From Oxytricha trifallax (lineage: Eukaryota; Ciliophora; Spirotrichea; Sporadotrichida; Oxytrichidae): a DNA stretch of 64,000 nucleotides. The stretch is from contig ARYC01016931.1 of the NCBI GenBank assembly GCA_000711775.1, positions 1 to 64,000 of the forward strand, read 5' to 3'. The stretch's first letter is position 1; each line of letters begins with the position of its first letter. Positions 1 through 13,850 of the stretch are shown here, one piece after another. The position numbers were made by a program, and so were the translations under genes. The notes beneath the pieces were generated by a model, which saw nothing but the letters and a program-made list of their open reading frames with translations, was not told where the DNA came from and ran no database searches.

Positions 1-245
1 TCTTTTGACCACTCTGCTCAAATAGGAGAGACAAAAATACCAAAACAGAAATTTTGACCACTACTCTGGTCACTTGGGTTGAAATCATGTACTCTGGTCA
101 ATTTCACAGAAAATCCATAATTTGGACAATTTAGAGATGTTCCTGATGATGCATGGTGATATTGACATAAAAACCTAATAAAAGTGACTATTTCGTAAAA
201 ATAAGTAGTAATTTGACCACTTTTCGCATATAAGACAAAACGCAT
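1..245. repeat. Edge segment with repeated TTGACCACT / TGGTCA words
   Basis: The words TTGACCACT and TCTGGTCA recur several times in both orientations within about 220 bp, for example TTTTGACCACTACTCTGGTCA near 53-73 and again near 90 and 214. This suggests the edge of a repeat or of an inverted structure that begins outside the window. A 75-codon minus-strand frame (18-245) covers the segment, but it resembles nothing I know and such a frame is expected by chance here. Confidence 0.25.
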
Positions 246-3120
246 AGTAAATGAGCAGTAATTATATATTTAATTAATTTTATATTTTTATTTTTGTATT
301 TCCCCGATTCAATTGTATTTTATCAATAGTATCTTTAGAAAAATATTATTATAAAATAAAAAATAAATATGAGGTTTAAAGTAATTTAAAATATTTAATT
401 TAATCTTTCTCCTATAATTTCTCTACTCTTTTATTTCTTTATCAAATGATAATTCTTTTCTTTTAGTCAATAGGTTTTCATGATTTTTTGTTTCTCATAT
501 AATTTATAGAAACAAATTATTTCTCTTAACAAAGCAAAGAAAATTTTCAAACTTCACTTTCTTAATTGTTATAATCATATTTTATAAACTATGTACGTGT
601 CTATTTATCTTAAAAATAAAAGTTTAGCCAGGTTATTCAATATATAATTTTATTAATTTCTTTGAAATTTCAATAAAATTAAAAATATATTTTTATGACA
701 GTTTCTTATTCAAAGCAGGAAATTTAACTTGCACTTATTGATTATAAATTAAAAATATCATTATATTTTTGTAATTAATAAGGGTTATTTCTTCATTTAA
801 ACTTAACATATATTCTTGTTAGTGAGATGACAGACGTGTAACTGAAAAAACTCCTAGGTTTTTCAAGGTATGGGAGCAATTCATATTATAAAGATTCTCT
901 CAAAAGTATTTAACTATGTTATGATATAGTTTTCATAAATAGCCTATGTTAACTAAAATATTTATTACTTTTTCAATCATAAAATTATTGCAATTAAAAC
1001 ATTTAAGGTTGATAAGTTAAATATCTGTATATACTGGCAGTTTTATCTCGCCACAGAAACCATAATTTAAGGAACCTTAATTTTGAAGTTATTTATTTAT
1101 TTAGTTAAATTAATTTTTTTACTATCTTTTTTCGAACCTACTGTTTGTTTGTTGATCGACTGATCAATTCTGAGATTGTAGATGTTCGAAACCATAGGTT
1201 TTTTTGATATTTGTGCCTGTTGAAAATCCGGTATATCTTATATTATTTCCTAAAAAAATTGTATATCACTTTATTATCATTTGACTTAGAATATATTTAT
1301 AGTCGGTTGCTTACTTGTGCAATCAAAAATAAAAACATCAAAATTACTTTAAGTCTTGTTAAGACCAATTTTTAGTAATCTTTATAGACTAAATTTATCA
1401 TAAATATAAGGACTTTATCTTTGAATTTGGCATTAAATTTTTTCTAAATTTTATTATTAAATTGAAAAGAAACAATAACTTATTACAAACTTAAATTTTT
1501 ATTATGATAGCATCATATTGAATAATATTTTAAGATCTTATGTTATCTTATTTGTGTAAATAAAGTAAACGACTAAGACAAAGAAAACAAAAATGGAAAA
1601 TATAAAATTTAATACTCATCTTGGTACATCGATGAAACTTGCTTGATCTACCTTTACGGTAATGTCGCACCACTGGTAAAATAAAACTAAGTATAAAAAT
1701 GTCAACTGTCCACTTGCATGTCTTGATGCTTGAAGAAAAGAAAGGATAATATATATTTATTAAAATACCATAATTGATATTAATAAATGTCCCATAATTA
1801 ATTCTCAAAATTAAGATAAAATTTTGGGGATAAGTTAGTTTCCTGGACTTTTTATTTAAAAAAACTTTATAGAGAAGTTTTTTTTCCTCTAAAATTTATT
1901 TTATTTTTATTAAATTAATCTTTTTATTTACGATCAACCAACTTCCGGACTAATTTCATTTGTTAGATTATGCTTAATTTATCATTAAATAGGAAATATC
2001 TCTATAAACATGTATTATAATCACCATCCAAGAACTATCTCGTTTCTCGTGATTACCAGTTCATCTAAGAAATTTTAGGTATGTTAGCATGGAATTTATC
2101 CATTTTGTATATATTACTTAAGTATTTGATATGATTACAAGTGTTTTCAATTCTAATGGATGTGATCTCCTACTCTTTTATCAAAATTTTATATCCTCTT
2201 TATATTTAATGAGTCAAAAATATATACAATTTTTGAATTTATGTAATATTTATTAAATTTTACATTTTTAAAAATGTGCAGGAAACTCCCCCACAATTTT
2301 ATTGCCTGGGTTTGAAATATTATAATCAAGATCTCCAAAAAATCTCAATTATTTGTAGTTTAATTTAAATACGACTAAATTTGAATATGATTATAAGATC
2401 TTACAAAGTTTTATCTTGATAATCCGATAATTAGTAATATTTTTTGTTTTATATAGTATGTTAATAGCTGATTATCATTATTATAGACTGATCTTTGAAA
2501 CATTAAATTAAAAGCCATGTTTTAACATCAATGAAGAACTACAAGTAATTTTTAAATTAAAATGAAATCAAATCAAATTAATCTAACAAGTATTCTTAAA
2601 CAAATACACAAAAGTTATATTCAGTTACAGTTTATCTTTTTTTACCAATCTCTTTGATAATAAGCTTCGCTTAATTTTCCGTACTTGCGTTAAGTTTATG
2701 AAACTCTTTCTGCTGTCTTCTGCCTTCTTTACTTCTACTGGCTAGTATTGCTGGAACATTAAATAATTTAGATATATTTTTGAATATTACAAACAAGTAG
2801 CCATTATCTCTGAATAATTTTTATTCATTTTTACTTAATTTATAATTTTAATTTCTTAAATCTTTCATCTTATATGTCTTATTTTATATAGAAATGTTAG
2901 CACAGAAAAAGAAAAATATTTTAAAACCATTGATATTTTAAATATTCAATAATAAACACAATCAACTGAATTTCAATAAATAAGAAAGTCAGTATTGATA
3001 ACGAGGAGAAAGTATATGACAGAATACTCTGATTGAGATAAAAGATTGTAAAAATTAGGATGATTGAAAAATGTAAATTTAATGAATTATGTCAATTACT
3101 ATGCAAAATATTCAGCTGGA
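246..3120. other. AT-rich germline spacer, no gene seen
   Basis: Uniformly AT-rich, with no recognisable protein, RNA or inverted-repeat structure. A short GC-rich motif GCAGGAAACTCCCCC at 2279-2293 resembles the palindromic motifs of the repeat at 6605-7064. Minor open frames exist on both strands around 1548-1808 but show no family features. Confidence 0.5.
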
Positions 3121-3124
3121 TAAT

Positions 3125-3520
3125 CTCTTAATCATGTGTGAGAATTCTTTGAATAAAATCTGACTGCCTCCCATAATTTGACTTGCTTAATAATGTCATT
3201 GACAGTTTCCCTTCAGACTGTCTTCCCATAGCCAAGAATTTTCTTGATTTACTCAGATGAAATGAAGCCACTGCCGTCCTTGTTAAACATTCTGAAGACT
3301 GCATTAAGCCTCTCGTTATTCAATTTGCTCCTTTCATTCATTGCAGCAACAACGAACTCAGAGTAATCGATAAATCCACTCTCTTCGATATCGACTGACT
3401 TGATCATCTCCTCAATGTCTGCTTTGTCCGTGATTTATCCATGCCCTCGTTGTTATCTCCAAAAATCTCTTCAAGTGATAGTTTACCATCTCTATTCTTG
3501 TCGATGTCTAACGATGCAGT
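3125..3520 (-). pseudogene. EF-hand relic of a calcium-dependent protein kinase (CDPK-type C-terminus)
   Basis: Read on the minus strand with TAA/TAG as Gln, this encodes three clear EF-hand loops: DKNRDGKLSLEEIF (about 3500-3459), DIEESGFIDYSEF (3392-3354) and NKDGSGFISSEQI (3284-3246). A fourth, damaged loop ends in ILFKEFSHMI (about 3170-3130). Four EF-hands in this order, with a FIDYSEFVVAAMNER-type helix after the second, match the regulatory C-terminus of CDPKs, Ca2+-activated Ser/Thr kinases of plants and protists. The frame shifts near 3435 between the first and second hands, a TGA follows KILGYGKTV, and the frame shifts again before the fourth hand. The kinase domain is not visible upstream. 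It could be a pseudogene or a germline fragment of a macronuclear gene; calmodulin or centrin would be alternatives, but the wording favours CDPK. Confidence 0.65.
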
Positions 3521-4625
3521 ATCCCTTTTCATGCTTTCCATCAAGAATATCTTTGAATTTGAATCCCTGGCGTCTTGCCTTGGTCATTCTTGGCAGCCAG
3601 TCTCGGCATTGGCCTTTCGGCATTCTTGAATTCCAGTATTGCAGTCGAAGTAAGGGGCGAATCTTCGAAAGGGGGGCGGCCAGTGGCACCACTCAACGCA
3701 GCGGGAGCTATCTCACGACGGTGAAACTTCCGGCTCAGACATCTTCTCGAGGAGCCGAGATAATCAAGCATCACTCTTTTCCAAAAGGCCATTGGGGTTT
3801 CCCAAAGCGATGATTTACACTTATAGTGCCGATGGTTTTGGATATGGAGAGAAGATCATTACTTCTAAACCATCAGATCTCTTTAGCTTCCTGACCTTTT
3901 CGACTGTAGACAAGAGCTTTTCTCTATGCTGGAGTGCAGGTGCCTTGCAGATTCTCCTAATATCTAGTTGATTTCAATGAGGATGCAGTGCTTTTGCTAG
4001 GGAGGCTTAAAGATCCTAATGTATGTCACCATGCTAGCTGCACTCGTTGGCGTCTCAACCAATAAAGTTCCAACCCTATCTAACACTTCAGAGCTCTTAT
4101 ACCACTTCTTCGCACTAATGGGAACTGGCTCAGATACCAAGAAAGTAGAAGTTAATCAATATGTAGGAAGCAGTGAATATAAGACCATATCTAACTATTG
4201 CTCTTTCAAACCCTGCGCATACACCAACAGTCTCAGCGCAAATGGAGTTGCTACATCATGCTCTTCTTACTCACTATGCTCTGTGGAATACCCATCATAG
4301 TCTATCGCTGCCTCACATCGGCCCAAAGAGTTCCCAGTATTGAAGATCTTGCTAGAGAGGATCACATGATTCTTGGACGATACAAAGCCATTGGTATGCT
4401 CTGGTTGCCTTGTGGTCTAGATCAATGTAATGGAGTGACAATCAAGGGAGAGTACTACTATTGATGCCTTTGTTCCATCCCTACACTGTTGCCTGCTGAA
4501 GAACCTCCTGTCCCACCATCATAAGCAGTCGTGGCACTGGGCTGGCCATAGAGCACCTACGCCCTCCTCTTCACTAGGGATGTACATCTAAGACTTTTCA
4601 CTCGCCATTAGTGGCAGTTAGGAAT
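3521..4625. pseudogene. GC-richer coding-like island, product unknown
   Basis: Base composition jumps to roughly 45% GC against about 20-25% around it, typical of coding or macronuclear-destined sequence. On the minus strand one frame runs from an ATG at 4608 (MASEKSQMYIPSEEEG...) to about 3860 with only two internal TGA codons. On the plus strand a frame at 4019-4300 has a hydrophobic stretch (MYVTMLAALVGVSTNKVPT), and another at 4198-4464 has IMLFLLTMLCGIPIIVYRC. The plus-strand pattern faintly recalls the M2-M3 region of Cys-loop channels, but I would not assign it. At this GC content all frames stay open for some distance, so strand and frame are undecided. It abuts the EF-hand relic and may share its origin. 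Confidence 0.35.
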
Positions 4626-6604
4626 AAAACTTAAGAATGATTAAATATATTAAAATCCTTAAATACTCAGATTAAAAATTTGGTTGATTCGTTTTGGAGG
4701 GAAGACCCCATATATATATATATATTAGTACCCTTGTTAATAAATGAAAAGCTACCAAATATTAATAATAATTTCTTAATAATTCAAATTTAGATTTAAT
4801 TATAACAGCTTTCAAATTCAAATTCAATTTACTCTTTTACAATAATCTCCACTCAAGCAATGGCAACTTAATTATTTACACTTACAAAAAATAGCTAAAT
4901 TTGTAATTAATTTATCATTATTAAAAGAAAGTTTTAACCAGGAATTGGGAGGAGGGATATAAAATCAAGTTAAACGACTCAACTTTAAGACAAGCTTAAT
5001 CATGAGTAACTAGATTTTTGTCTGAACAAGACTAACTTTAGAAATGCAAATGAAATTAATATTACAGAGGCTGATGCTATTCAATAAACATTCCAAGATT
5101 CAAGTTAAGTACCTCCAGTTTGACAAGGAATAATAATCAATTAGGAATCAATTATCAGTCAGTAAAGAACACATAACACTTTCTCAATAAAAATAAGAAT
5201 ATTTAAAAAATAGAGACTTCAAATATTAATCTAGTTACTAGGGGAAGGCGATTAACAAGAAAAGCTAATATACATCGACTAGTTTTTTTCAACTATATGA
5301 ATTCACGAACAAGGGATGGATAATAAGTATATTAAAATTTAGTTATTATTGAAAGTAATAAGATTCAATACCCTTGCTCTAATCCTCTGCATCAGCAACC
5401 AGAGGGATAGAAGAATATTATATATATATATATATATATATGAGAATTCAATAAATATCCTAAAGTATCTTGGGTGTCTTGACTAACTTTATGAATATAA
5501 TAAAGGGTGAAAAAGTAGTGCTATTCATGAACAATATGCGAGTCCATTAATCAAGGCTAGTCAGAGAAAGAGTTTTTAAATATAGTTGGTAATACATGTA
5601 AAAATCACCATACTCTCCTTAATATCATTTTATTAATGAGGAGTTTGCCATAATAAAACAAAAGTTGAGAAAAAGATAAGGTAGGTCGATTTTTAAGTTT
5701 CAAACTAAAAGAACTTGAACTTGATTATAAATTTTATTTATGAAGTAGACGAACAAAAAATATGAAGAATTATTGACAGGTTCTTTTAAATAGTCATGAT
5801 AATATAGACAATAAATTTATTTAAAATCTTTAATTCATAAATTTATAAGAAATTAATTTTAAAAAAAACTCAAATATTATTTTTAATTTTTAGCAATGAG
5901 CTGCCCTTCCCACTTTACTCAAAATCAGTATTATTAATAATTACAATTAAATTACTCGAAAAGAAAGGCACTTACTGAATCTCATTAAGCATAACCTTTC
6001 TGATAAGAATTATTGTTCCTGTTAATCACTTATCTTAGTCTGATCTCTGATTCAATTTTATTCTGCGACTAAATTTTCTAGAAACTCAGGGATCGAAGTG
6101 CCTACTATGTTGAAAAGAACTCTCTATCTGGTACCAAATTTATTCATTAAAATAGTTTAGGTGCTAGTCAGATAATTGTCTTATTTATCTTGTTTCAAGA
6201 TTTTTTCCACTTTAATTGAAAATAAACCTTAATGAGCCTCAAGCTTTTTTCTTTTTATATTTAGGCAAATAAGAGCTCATTAAAACATAACTATTCAATC
6301 TTAGTGTGATACTTTAGAAATGCGATCCAATCCTTTTCGGAACTTTACCTCTTTTTTTCAAAAGTTCGAGCATCTACTGCTTATAAATTAAATTAATTTA
6401 AATGGTCCTAGTTTAACATTCTAATTAAAGTTAAAACAATTATACTAATCTTAAAATAAATAAAGAAACTAAAGAAATTATCACAAATTATATAATTGTG
6501 TAGATTTATTGTTATAACTAGTTAATACCCATTAAGAATAATTCTTTTTAGAATTAACTATATCTAAAAGGAGATTAGTTGAAATAATAAAGCTATTGAT
6601 TGTT
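4626..6604. other. AT-rich spacer with TA microsatellites
   Basis: No gene recognised. Short (TA)n runs lie at about 4711-4724 and 5421-5442. The rest is non-coding in appearance. Confidence 0.5.
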
Positions 6605-7064
6605 GTATGGGGGAAGTTTCTTGCCCCCGTGGAGTTTCCCTCCCTTTGAAAGTATATTGTCCCCCTCGGAAGTTTCCTGCCACTAACATTAAATTTTATA
6701 ATGTTTGGCAATATAAATATTAAAAATAAATAAATGTAATATCATTTACCATAACCATGTACTAAAAAACTTTTATTAATATATAATTTTGAAGGTACAT
6801 AATAATTCTTAATCAAATTATATATTATAAACAAGGCTAAAATAATTGTTTTTTATTAATAATTAATGTGATTTTCATTTAAATGTGAATTCATTATCAA
6901 GGTAGAAATGGTATTTCAAGCAAGATTAAAAATAACTATATAATAATTGATGATAAGATTCTTTTGAAAATTATAAAAATTACATATTTTTAAGTATGGG
7001 GCAGGAAACTTCCCCCATAGGTGCATTTAAAATTTTGGGGCAGGAAGCTTCCCACCCTAATGTT
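6605..7064. repeat. Small repeat bounded by GC-rich palindromic motifs
   Basis: Four versions of a GC-rich motif stand out in about 460 bp of otherwise AT-rich DNA: ATGGGGGAAGTTTCTTGCCC (6607), CTCGGAAGTTTCCTGCC (about 6676), then in inverted orientation ATGGGGCAGGAAACTTCCCC (about 6996) and TTGGGGCAGGAAGCTTCCC (about 7034). The word AACATT lies beside the second and last copies in mirrored orientation. The arrangement suggests a short inverted-repeat element; a related motif occurs at 2279-2293. No protein is encoded. Confidence 0.45.
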
Positions 7065-10000
7065 GATATATTTATATTTATATATATAAATTTATATTTA
7101 ACTTTTAATTTTACTTAACTTAAATAATAATATTGTTATTAATTATAAATTTCGATATATAAAATCTGTGTCGATAACTAATTATAATAATTAATTACGG
7201 ACGAATGTTTAAACAAGGAATTTGAAAGTACTTATAAGCCTTGAATAAAAAGTTTAATTAATATTTTATTATTAGTTTAAAAATAAAATAAATAATACTT
7301 AACTTAAACTAACTTAACTAACATCAAACTATTTCTAAAGATATTAATTTAAAAATTGATAAAAAAATAACAATAAAAGGGAATAGACCAGTTAAGAAAA
7401 ATGAGAAACAAATTAAGTAATATTTTTGAATATCAACTCACAGTAGAAAAGTTCATGTTATGGTGGAAGCAGTTTAAGTATCATTAAAACAGTAAATACA
7501 GGCCAAGTATCTTATAATATGCAACAAATGTGGAAAAGTATACTCAGAAGTTTAGTTAAGAATATATTCCAGGAATCATCAAACTTAAAAGGGAAAGTTC
7601 TTTTAAATTAGCAAACTCATTTAAAAATTTTTTCGTAAAGATGCTTAATGCAAGTATTAATCAGCAGAGTTAAGTGAAAAATTAAGCAAACATTTTACAA
7701 ATCACAGCTAATAAGAGCTAATGTCAATAAATATTATTCCAGAGGTTAAAATTGTTAAATGATTATAATTAATATAGGAGATTTTAAAGGTTAGGATCTT
7801 GAAAAGTACATGATATAAACATAATAGTATAACAGTGATCAACAACTTATGACTACTTTGAAATTAATAAATAGGTTGTAATGTAAAATTAAGAATAAAT
7901 ATAATAGAATGAAGAATTGTATTAACAATATAAAGTTTACTTTAACTAATTTATATAATAATAATAAATTAACTAAGAACAAAAAAAAAAGGAATATTAC
8001 AAGAAGTTATTACTTGAAGATGTTTTTTAGAAATAAATTAATTGATTCAAGAAGTTGAAGATAAAGGATTTTAATTGAATAATTTAGTAGAAATAATTGA
8101 CAATACACGAGTTTGAATTAATGTTATCAGACCTATAAGTTTGAAAAGCTACCAATAATAGAATTCTTTATTATGAGTTATTGAATTAACAGTATTGAGT
8201 AAAACTGCTTAAGGACCATTAGCTAAGACATTAGAATGAAATAGCTGCAATTAAAGTATAAGGGTATGAATTAACACTAATTACTAGAAATTTTGAGTCT
8301 AATCTAAATACTTTTGGATGTAAAATTCGATGTAACCAACCATAAGACTTCTAATATCAGGAATTTTACATATCATTTAATAGTTAAACAATATTGGAAA
8401 AGTGATAGAGACATGATGGGAGATACATTCTAATTGATCAAGAATGTCTTTAAAGTATTTATCTGCAACTACAAATATTCTGTACTTCGAAAAACGTTTC
8501 AGGTTTGATTCTACCTCAAGCATTAAATATAAATATGCAGCTCAATACACCAGAATGGGTGTGAATTTTATTTTTATTCTGCATCCCTAATCATCTTGGA
8601 TTTTGTTATTAGAGATTATAAGTTCAGAGAGTTTACTCAATATAAAAGTAAATTAATGCAAAAGTTGCAAGACTATCTACTAACCTAGAACTTAAATAGC
8701 TAACATATAATATTCTTTACAGAGAACTAATTAAGCATGAACAAGATGTAAAATATCTTAGACATTTGTAGGGTATTTGATTTACTTATGATATGACTTT
8801 TAATATTTATGGATTATACTGAATACAGAATGGAAGAGAAAACTTTTAAATTGAAAATAATAATTGACATTATATAATCCACAATGCGATTTGAATAAAT
8901 ATATATTTGTTTAATAAGATTATTGAAAAATAATACTTTCAATATAATCTTTTTTAAGAAGCAACTAATTAATATAAATTCTGATAAAACTAATCAGTGT
9001 TTTCTTAAAAAAATAATAGGCTGGTAAAAATACAGCATTGCTTTAATGAAATGTTTAATTAACTCATCTAAACTTAAGGACCATATTTATTAATATCACT
9101 AAATTTTATTATATAATTATAAAAGAAACTGAATATGAATTTTCCCCAACGTCAATAATAAACTAATCTGAATTAATTAGTGTATTTTAGTTATTCAAGA
9201 TATCTCAGTAAGTAATAAAGTAATTGTTTTAAATCTGCAATTTAATACAAGAGATAGGAGTGAAATTGCAAGAATTCAATCATATTTATATAGATTATGA
9301 TAATTATTTGCTCCTATTTCCGTCGAATAATATAATCATGTAAGTAAATGAGAAAACATGAAGTAAAATAATTTATATAATATATAATCATTTACATTCA
9401 TTGAAATTATGAAATACCCTACGACTTATTCAATTAAATATAACTAATTGTTAAATTAACATTCTTATACAACTTTATTGGAATATTTTTACCATTAACA
9501 TTTTAATGCATTACCATTTAACCAATTATAAGAGCATTCCTATTCTTTCTAGCTCTCTTTAAAGTCGTTATCAAAAAATATTACCACATCTGGCAGTTAT
9601 AACCTCAAATAAGCTGCAATTTAGATTTGCTTCTTATAAATGCTAAAAAATTATTTGATTGACTTTGCATATGCTTTTATGATTTCATTGTAAAGTCTTT
9701 TACAGTTTTCAATAATTTATAATTAATATTTTAAAATCAATTCATTATATTATAAACATTATTTATTGAATGACCACCCATTATTAATAGGTTCCATTGA
9801 CTCTAATAAAACCATGAGGCATGTGATTGTTAGATTATCAGTAATCGTTGGAACATTAAGTCCCTTTATAAAATAGCTTAATACAACGGAATATTTTTTT
9901 GTTAAATATTAATTGTAAAATGAAAATTTTTTATTTTTAACTCTAATCATGAAGTGCAATTGATTTGTTCAACTAAATAAGAAATAAAGGCCATGGATAA

Positions 10001-12840
10001 AATGAGAAATAATAGGATAAAAGTTGAAACAATTTTGAGAAATTGATCTATTCTTAATATAGTTAAATCACATACTTTAATTACTTTATATAGCTAGAAT
10101 AAACAGGAATAAATTATTCAACTTAAGAGAATTTAAACTTACCAATAATATGATATTTAAATAATATATAAAAATTACAAAAAAGATATTCAACATATAG
10201 ATTAATAAATTTCACTTAATAAATATATGTATTTAAATAAGAAATGCAGTTATTTTAAATTTTGATGCAAGAGAACTTAATTAATTATTGCATATATAAA
10301 CTAATAAATTCCTTAATTTTATGAAAGATTCTTAAATTTATCTAACACTTTCATATAGTTACAATAATCATCAACATCATCAATATAAATATGAAAATTA
10401 TTAAGAATATGTATATTAATTTTGAAATAGATTTAAGGAATATGTATGAGTAAAGACAATAACGAAAATGGTATCTACAAACAGCCCTATCATCATAACA
10501 ATCATCGTCATATTTTCTACCATCTAGCCATTTTCTCCTTTGTTTATATTTTATGAACTCTTGCCTCTCAAGTCCTCAATTTAATATCTTTGTGTCTCCT
10601 CCTGATGAGTATTGCTGAGATATAAATATTTCAGATATTTCAAATTTCAGTGGATAGCCAGCAACTCCAGCAACATCCACTTATGTTTTCATTTCATAAT
10701 AATACATTTTGTGTTTAATTTATAAATTTCCCATTATAAATATAAAATGAAACATGCCTTGTAAAATAATTAATTATCTGTAAAATTTATAAATATAATG
10801 TTTATTTAAAATTTATCGAATTATCTTGATTAACGACGTTTATTCAATATTTTTTGTTCCAATATGAACTATTTGTTTTTTGATAGTCAATTTATTAATC
10901 CTAGCTTGTAGCTTTATTATATTATATAATGCAGAAATTAACACTCTTGAAGCTATAATTATGATTCGATCATTAAATTTAAAATGAACAAATTAATGTC
11001 CTTAAAATTTGCTTAGCATTATTTATTCAAACTATAAACCCTAAACAAACAACTCACCATCAAATATAATGCTTGACATTTTTAAGTGATATCAACTTAA
11101 ATATAATCATTTATATAATAGACATCCAATTTATTCCATTATAAGCTCAAATATTATAAAAAGTTTTACGCAATCAATCGTTATAACAAGTTTATAGATA
11201 ATTGCTAGTTTGTATTATCAATTAAACTGTTAACTTTATTAATTCCCAACATAATATTTTGACACGAAATAGTCCATCAAATTTAATACCAATGATGTTA
11301 TTAATAGTGACTTATTCAACTCTTTTTATACTTTTTACCAATTAAGAGAGGTAACTACTCCAATGTTTACTAAGAGCAAGGGCTATACTAATCATATTGC
11401 AATCATTTTCCTATCAATCAAGTATCATATTATCAGATTCTAACTAACTTTCACAACTAAGTAAAATAATGACTCATTGGTTTCCAGGTATTATGACTAG
11501 AATAAATATAGTAGACAAGTTCTCTTACAGTTTATTGAAATGAATTTGCTATGAACTGATCCATCTTGAGAGATGATTGAGGCTAATTAGACTAATGCGG
11601 TATAAGAATGATTAATTCCCCAAAATAATTAGTGAAAAGAAGGAGGGACTAATTATTTGATTTATGAAGTAGATTATTAATAATTCTCTACTAAACTGTT
11701 GAGAACTTTGATAGAGTGAGTTTGTGAAAAACTGTTGTCCTTGCTTGATTTACTTCCAGTTCATTGTTTCTCAGTTGTTTTACTTACTATTACTTAATTA
11801 TATTTATCACACATTTGTTTAATCGAACGGCAATTGTCTTATAATTGCATTTTATTCTTTAATTAATAAATTTTGTAGTCAATATCTTCTTTAAAATATT
11901 AGTTCTGTTTGAATTATTTAATAATAAAATTTACCATAAACTGTAAATTTATCAGGCAACATATCATTACTCATATATAATTTTCCTAATAATTTTACCA
12001 TGAATTATTAATGTATGACTTTTTGATTAATTTTAATTAAACTTTTTAACCAAAGAAGCTATTAATAATAGTTAAAATTGTATATATCTGTGGCATTTTT
12101 CTTAAATGAAACATATAGATCCGTTTAAACAGAAATTTAACTTGAAATTGAATTTACAGCTTTTAATTTAAATGTAGCTTTAATTTACAAATTTAATATG
12201 TGAACAGTTTCATTTTATAAATAATCATAAATTCATATCTTTTTATATACATTCACTACTTTAGAATTAGTAAGACTATGTATAATAACTAGAAGTAGAA
12301 ATATAGTGGATTTTAAGGAAATGTTTATGAATGAATTCGAGAATTCTCTGCTTATGTTGAAATGGAGGCAAGAAAAGACGCAAAAAACAAGAATGGAATC
12401 ATTCAGAAATTTAATGAATGAATTCAACGCCAAAATTATAATTATTATAGTATAATTAACACTGAAATGCTTTTAGTAAATTGATAATGGTAAACCAATG
12501 TTAAATTTTGATATGAATTGAAGTTACAAAATAAGAAAAAAGAAATACTAATTGACACCAAAAAGTAAGAAAATTTATGGTTTTATAAAAGTAATCTTTT
12601 TAGGTAAAAAATTTTATAATAACTAAGCTATCATAATTAAATGATGAAAAATATACAAATCAAATTAAAATGCTGGAGAGAGTATAACCTATAAAGAAAT
12701 CATATAGTTTTCAATTTCATGGTATTAAATTTCCATAATGACCAGAAACATTTTTGTAGTTAAATTACTTATAATTTGATTGTATTTATAATAAAAAATA
12801 ATTAATTATATGATAATAATAACTATTTTTTTAAATTGTT
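7065..12840. other. AT-rich spacer, nothing recognised
   Basis: About 5.8 kb of highly AT-rich sequence without recognisable genes, RNA genes or repeats. Open frames lacking TGA occur by chance and carry no family motif. Confidence 0.5.
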
Positions 12841-13850
12841 ATTGATCACAAATTCTATCAAGTGTCTTTTATTTTTATATTGCTGCTTTTTCAAGCAGTT
12901 CAATGTGGACATTAAATACTGATAGCTAAGCCCAAGTTTGTTTAAGGAGCTCCATAGTAAAATTATCCTTATCTTGTTATGGACCTTCTCTAATTTACAT
13001 CAGGATGTTATAAATGGGTTCGATTATGAAATCTATTTGGTTTGTTAACCCTGGAGTATTTCTTATTGTGATGTGATGTAATAAAAATGAGGACTTCTAT
13101 GTCTGTTATTTCCATAACTAAGATATCAGACCCTCCGTTTTAATAAAGTCATCTTAGCTCTAGGTATTTTAGCATCGAAATGATGTTCCTCCTTGCTTTT
13201 TTGCCTGAAAAGAGATTTAAATTTTATTTGAACAACGTCAAAGTATCCAATGTTCTAAAGTAACCTTAAGATCCATTATTTTTTATTTTTCGACTTTGAG
13301 GGAGATGTTAAATATAAATAGGAAAAGAGTTGATCTTCTGTGTAGTAGATATCATAATCTATTTTATTCCTGTATATTTATGGGATCTTTAGGGAGTTAG
13401 TTAGCTCAGAAGAGATCTTAATTTTTCATATTTAGAGGATCTCTTATATCGATGTGATTGTCACAGTCACAAGGAATAGTGGATTATATTATGTGTAGTA
13501 AGTTGTAAATATATGTCTCGTTGTTAGCATTAGCCTTGAAGTTGTTAGCAATTTTTTTCAAAACTCTTTTGTAATTTTTTGTTGTAATTGGAGTTGCTCC
13601 GCAATTTTATGTTAATGTTTCAGAAAGTCTCTTTTAATTTTTTAATTTATTCATATTTTTATTAATATCTTCAAGTTAAAATATATTCTTGCTCTGGATC
13701 TTATTTATATTTTAACTTTATCCTTCATCGATCAAGAAATTTATATATGTATAATTACTTTCCTGTTAGACATCCAGTTAATCTGGCGCATGAGTCTTTA
13801 ATTACGTGGTAGTTTATCATCATCGATTGAAACATTTTTTGTGTTACAAT
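12841..13850 (-). other. Slightly GC-richer tract, possibly decayed coding sequence
   Basis: This tract is less AT-rich than its surroundings. On the minus strand, with TAA/TAG as Gln, it gives a run of polar, helix-like sequence near 13130-12880 (for example NNRHRSPHFYYITSQ). No domain or motif is recognisable and frames change repeatedly, so it is noted only as a possible eroded gene or transposon. Confidence 0.15.

Noticed and set aside
4019..4464. Cys-loop receptor gene on the plus strand
   Set aside because: Only a faint resemblance of hydrophobic segments; no diagnostic Cys-loop or ligand-binding motifs, and the opposite strand is equally open.
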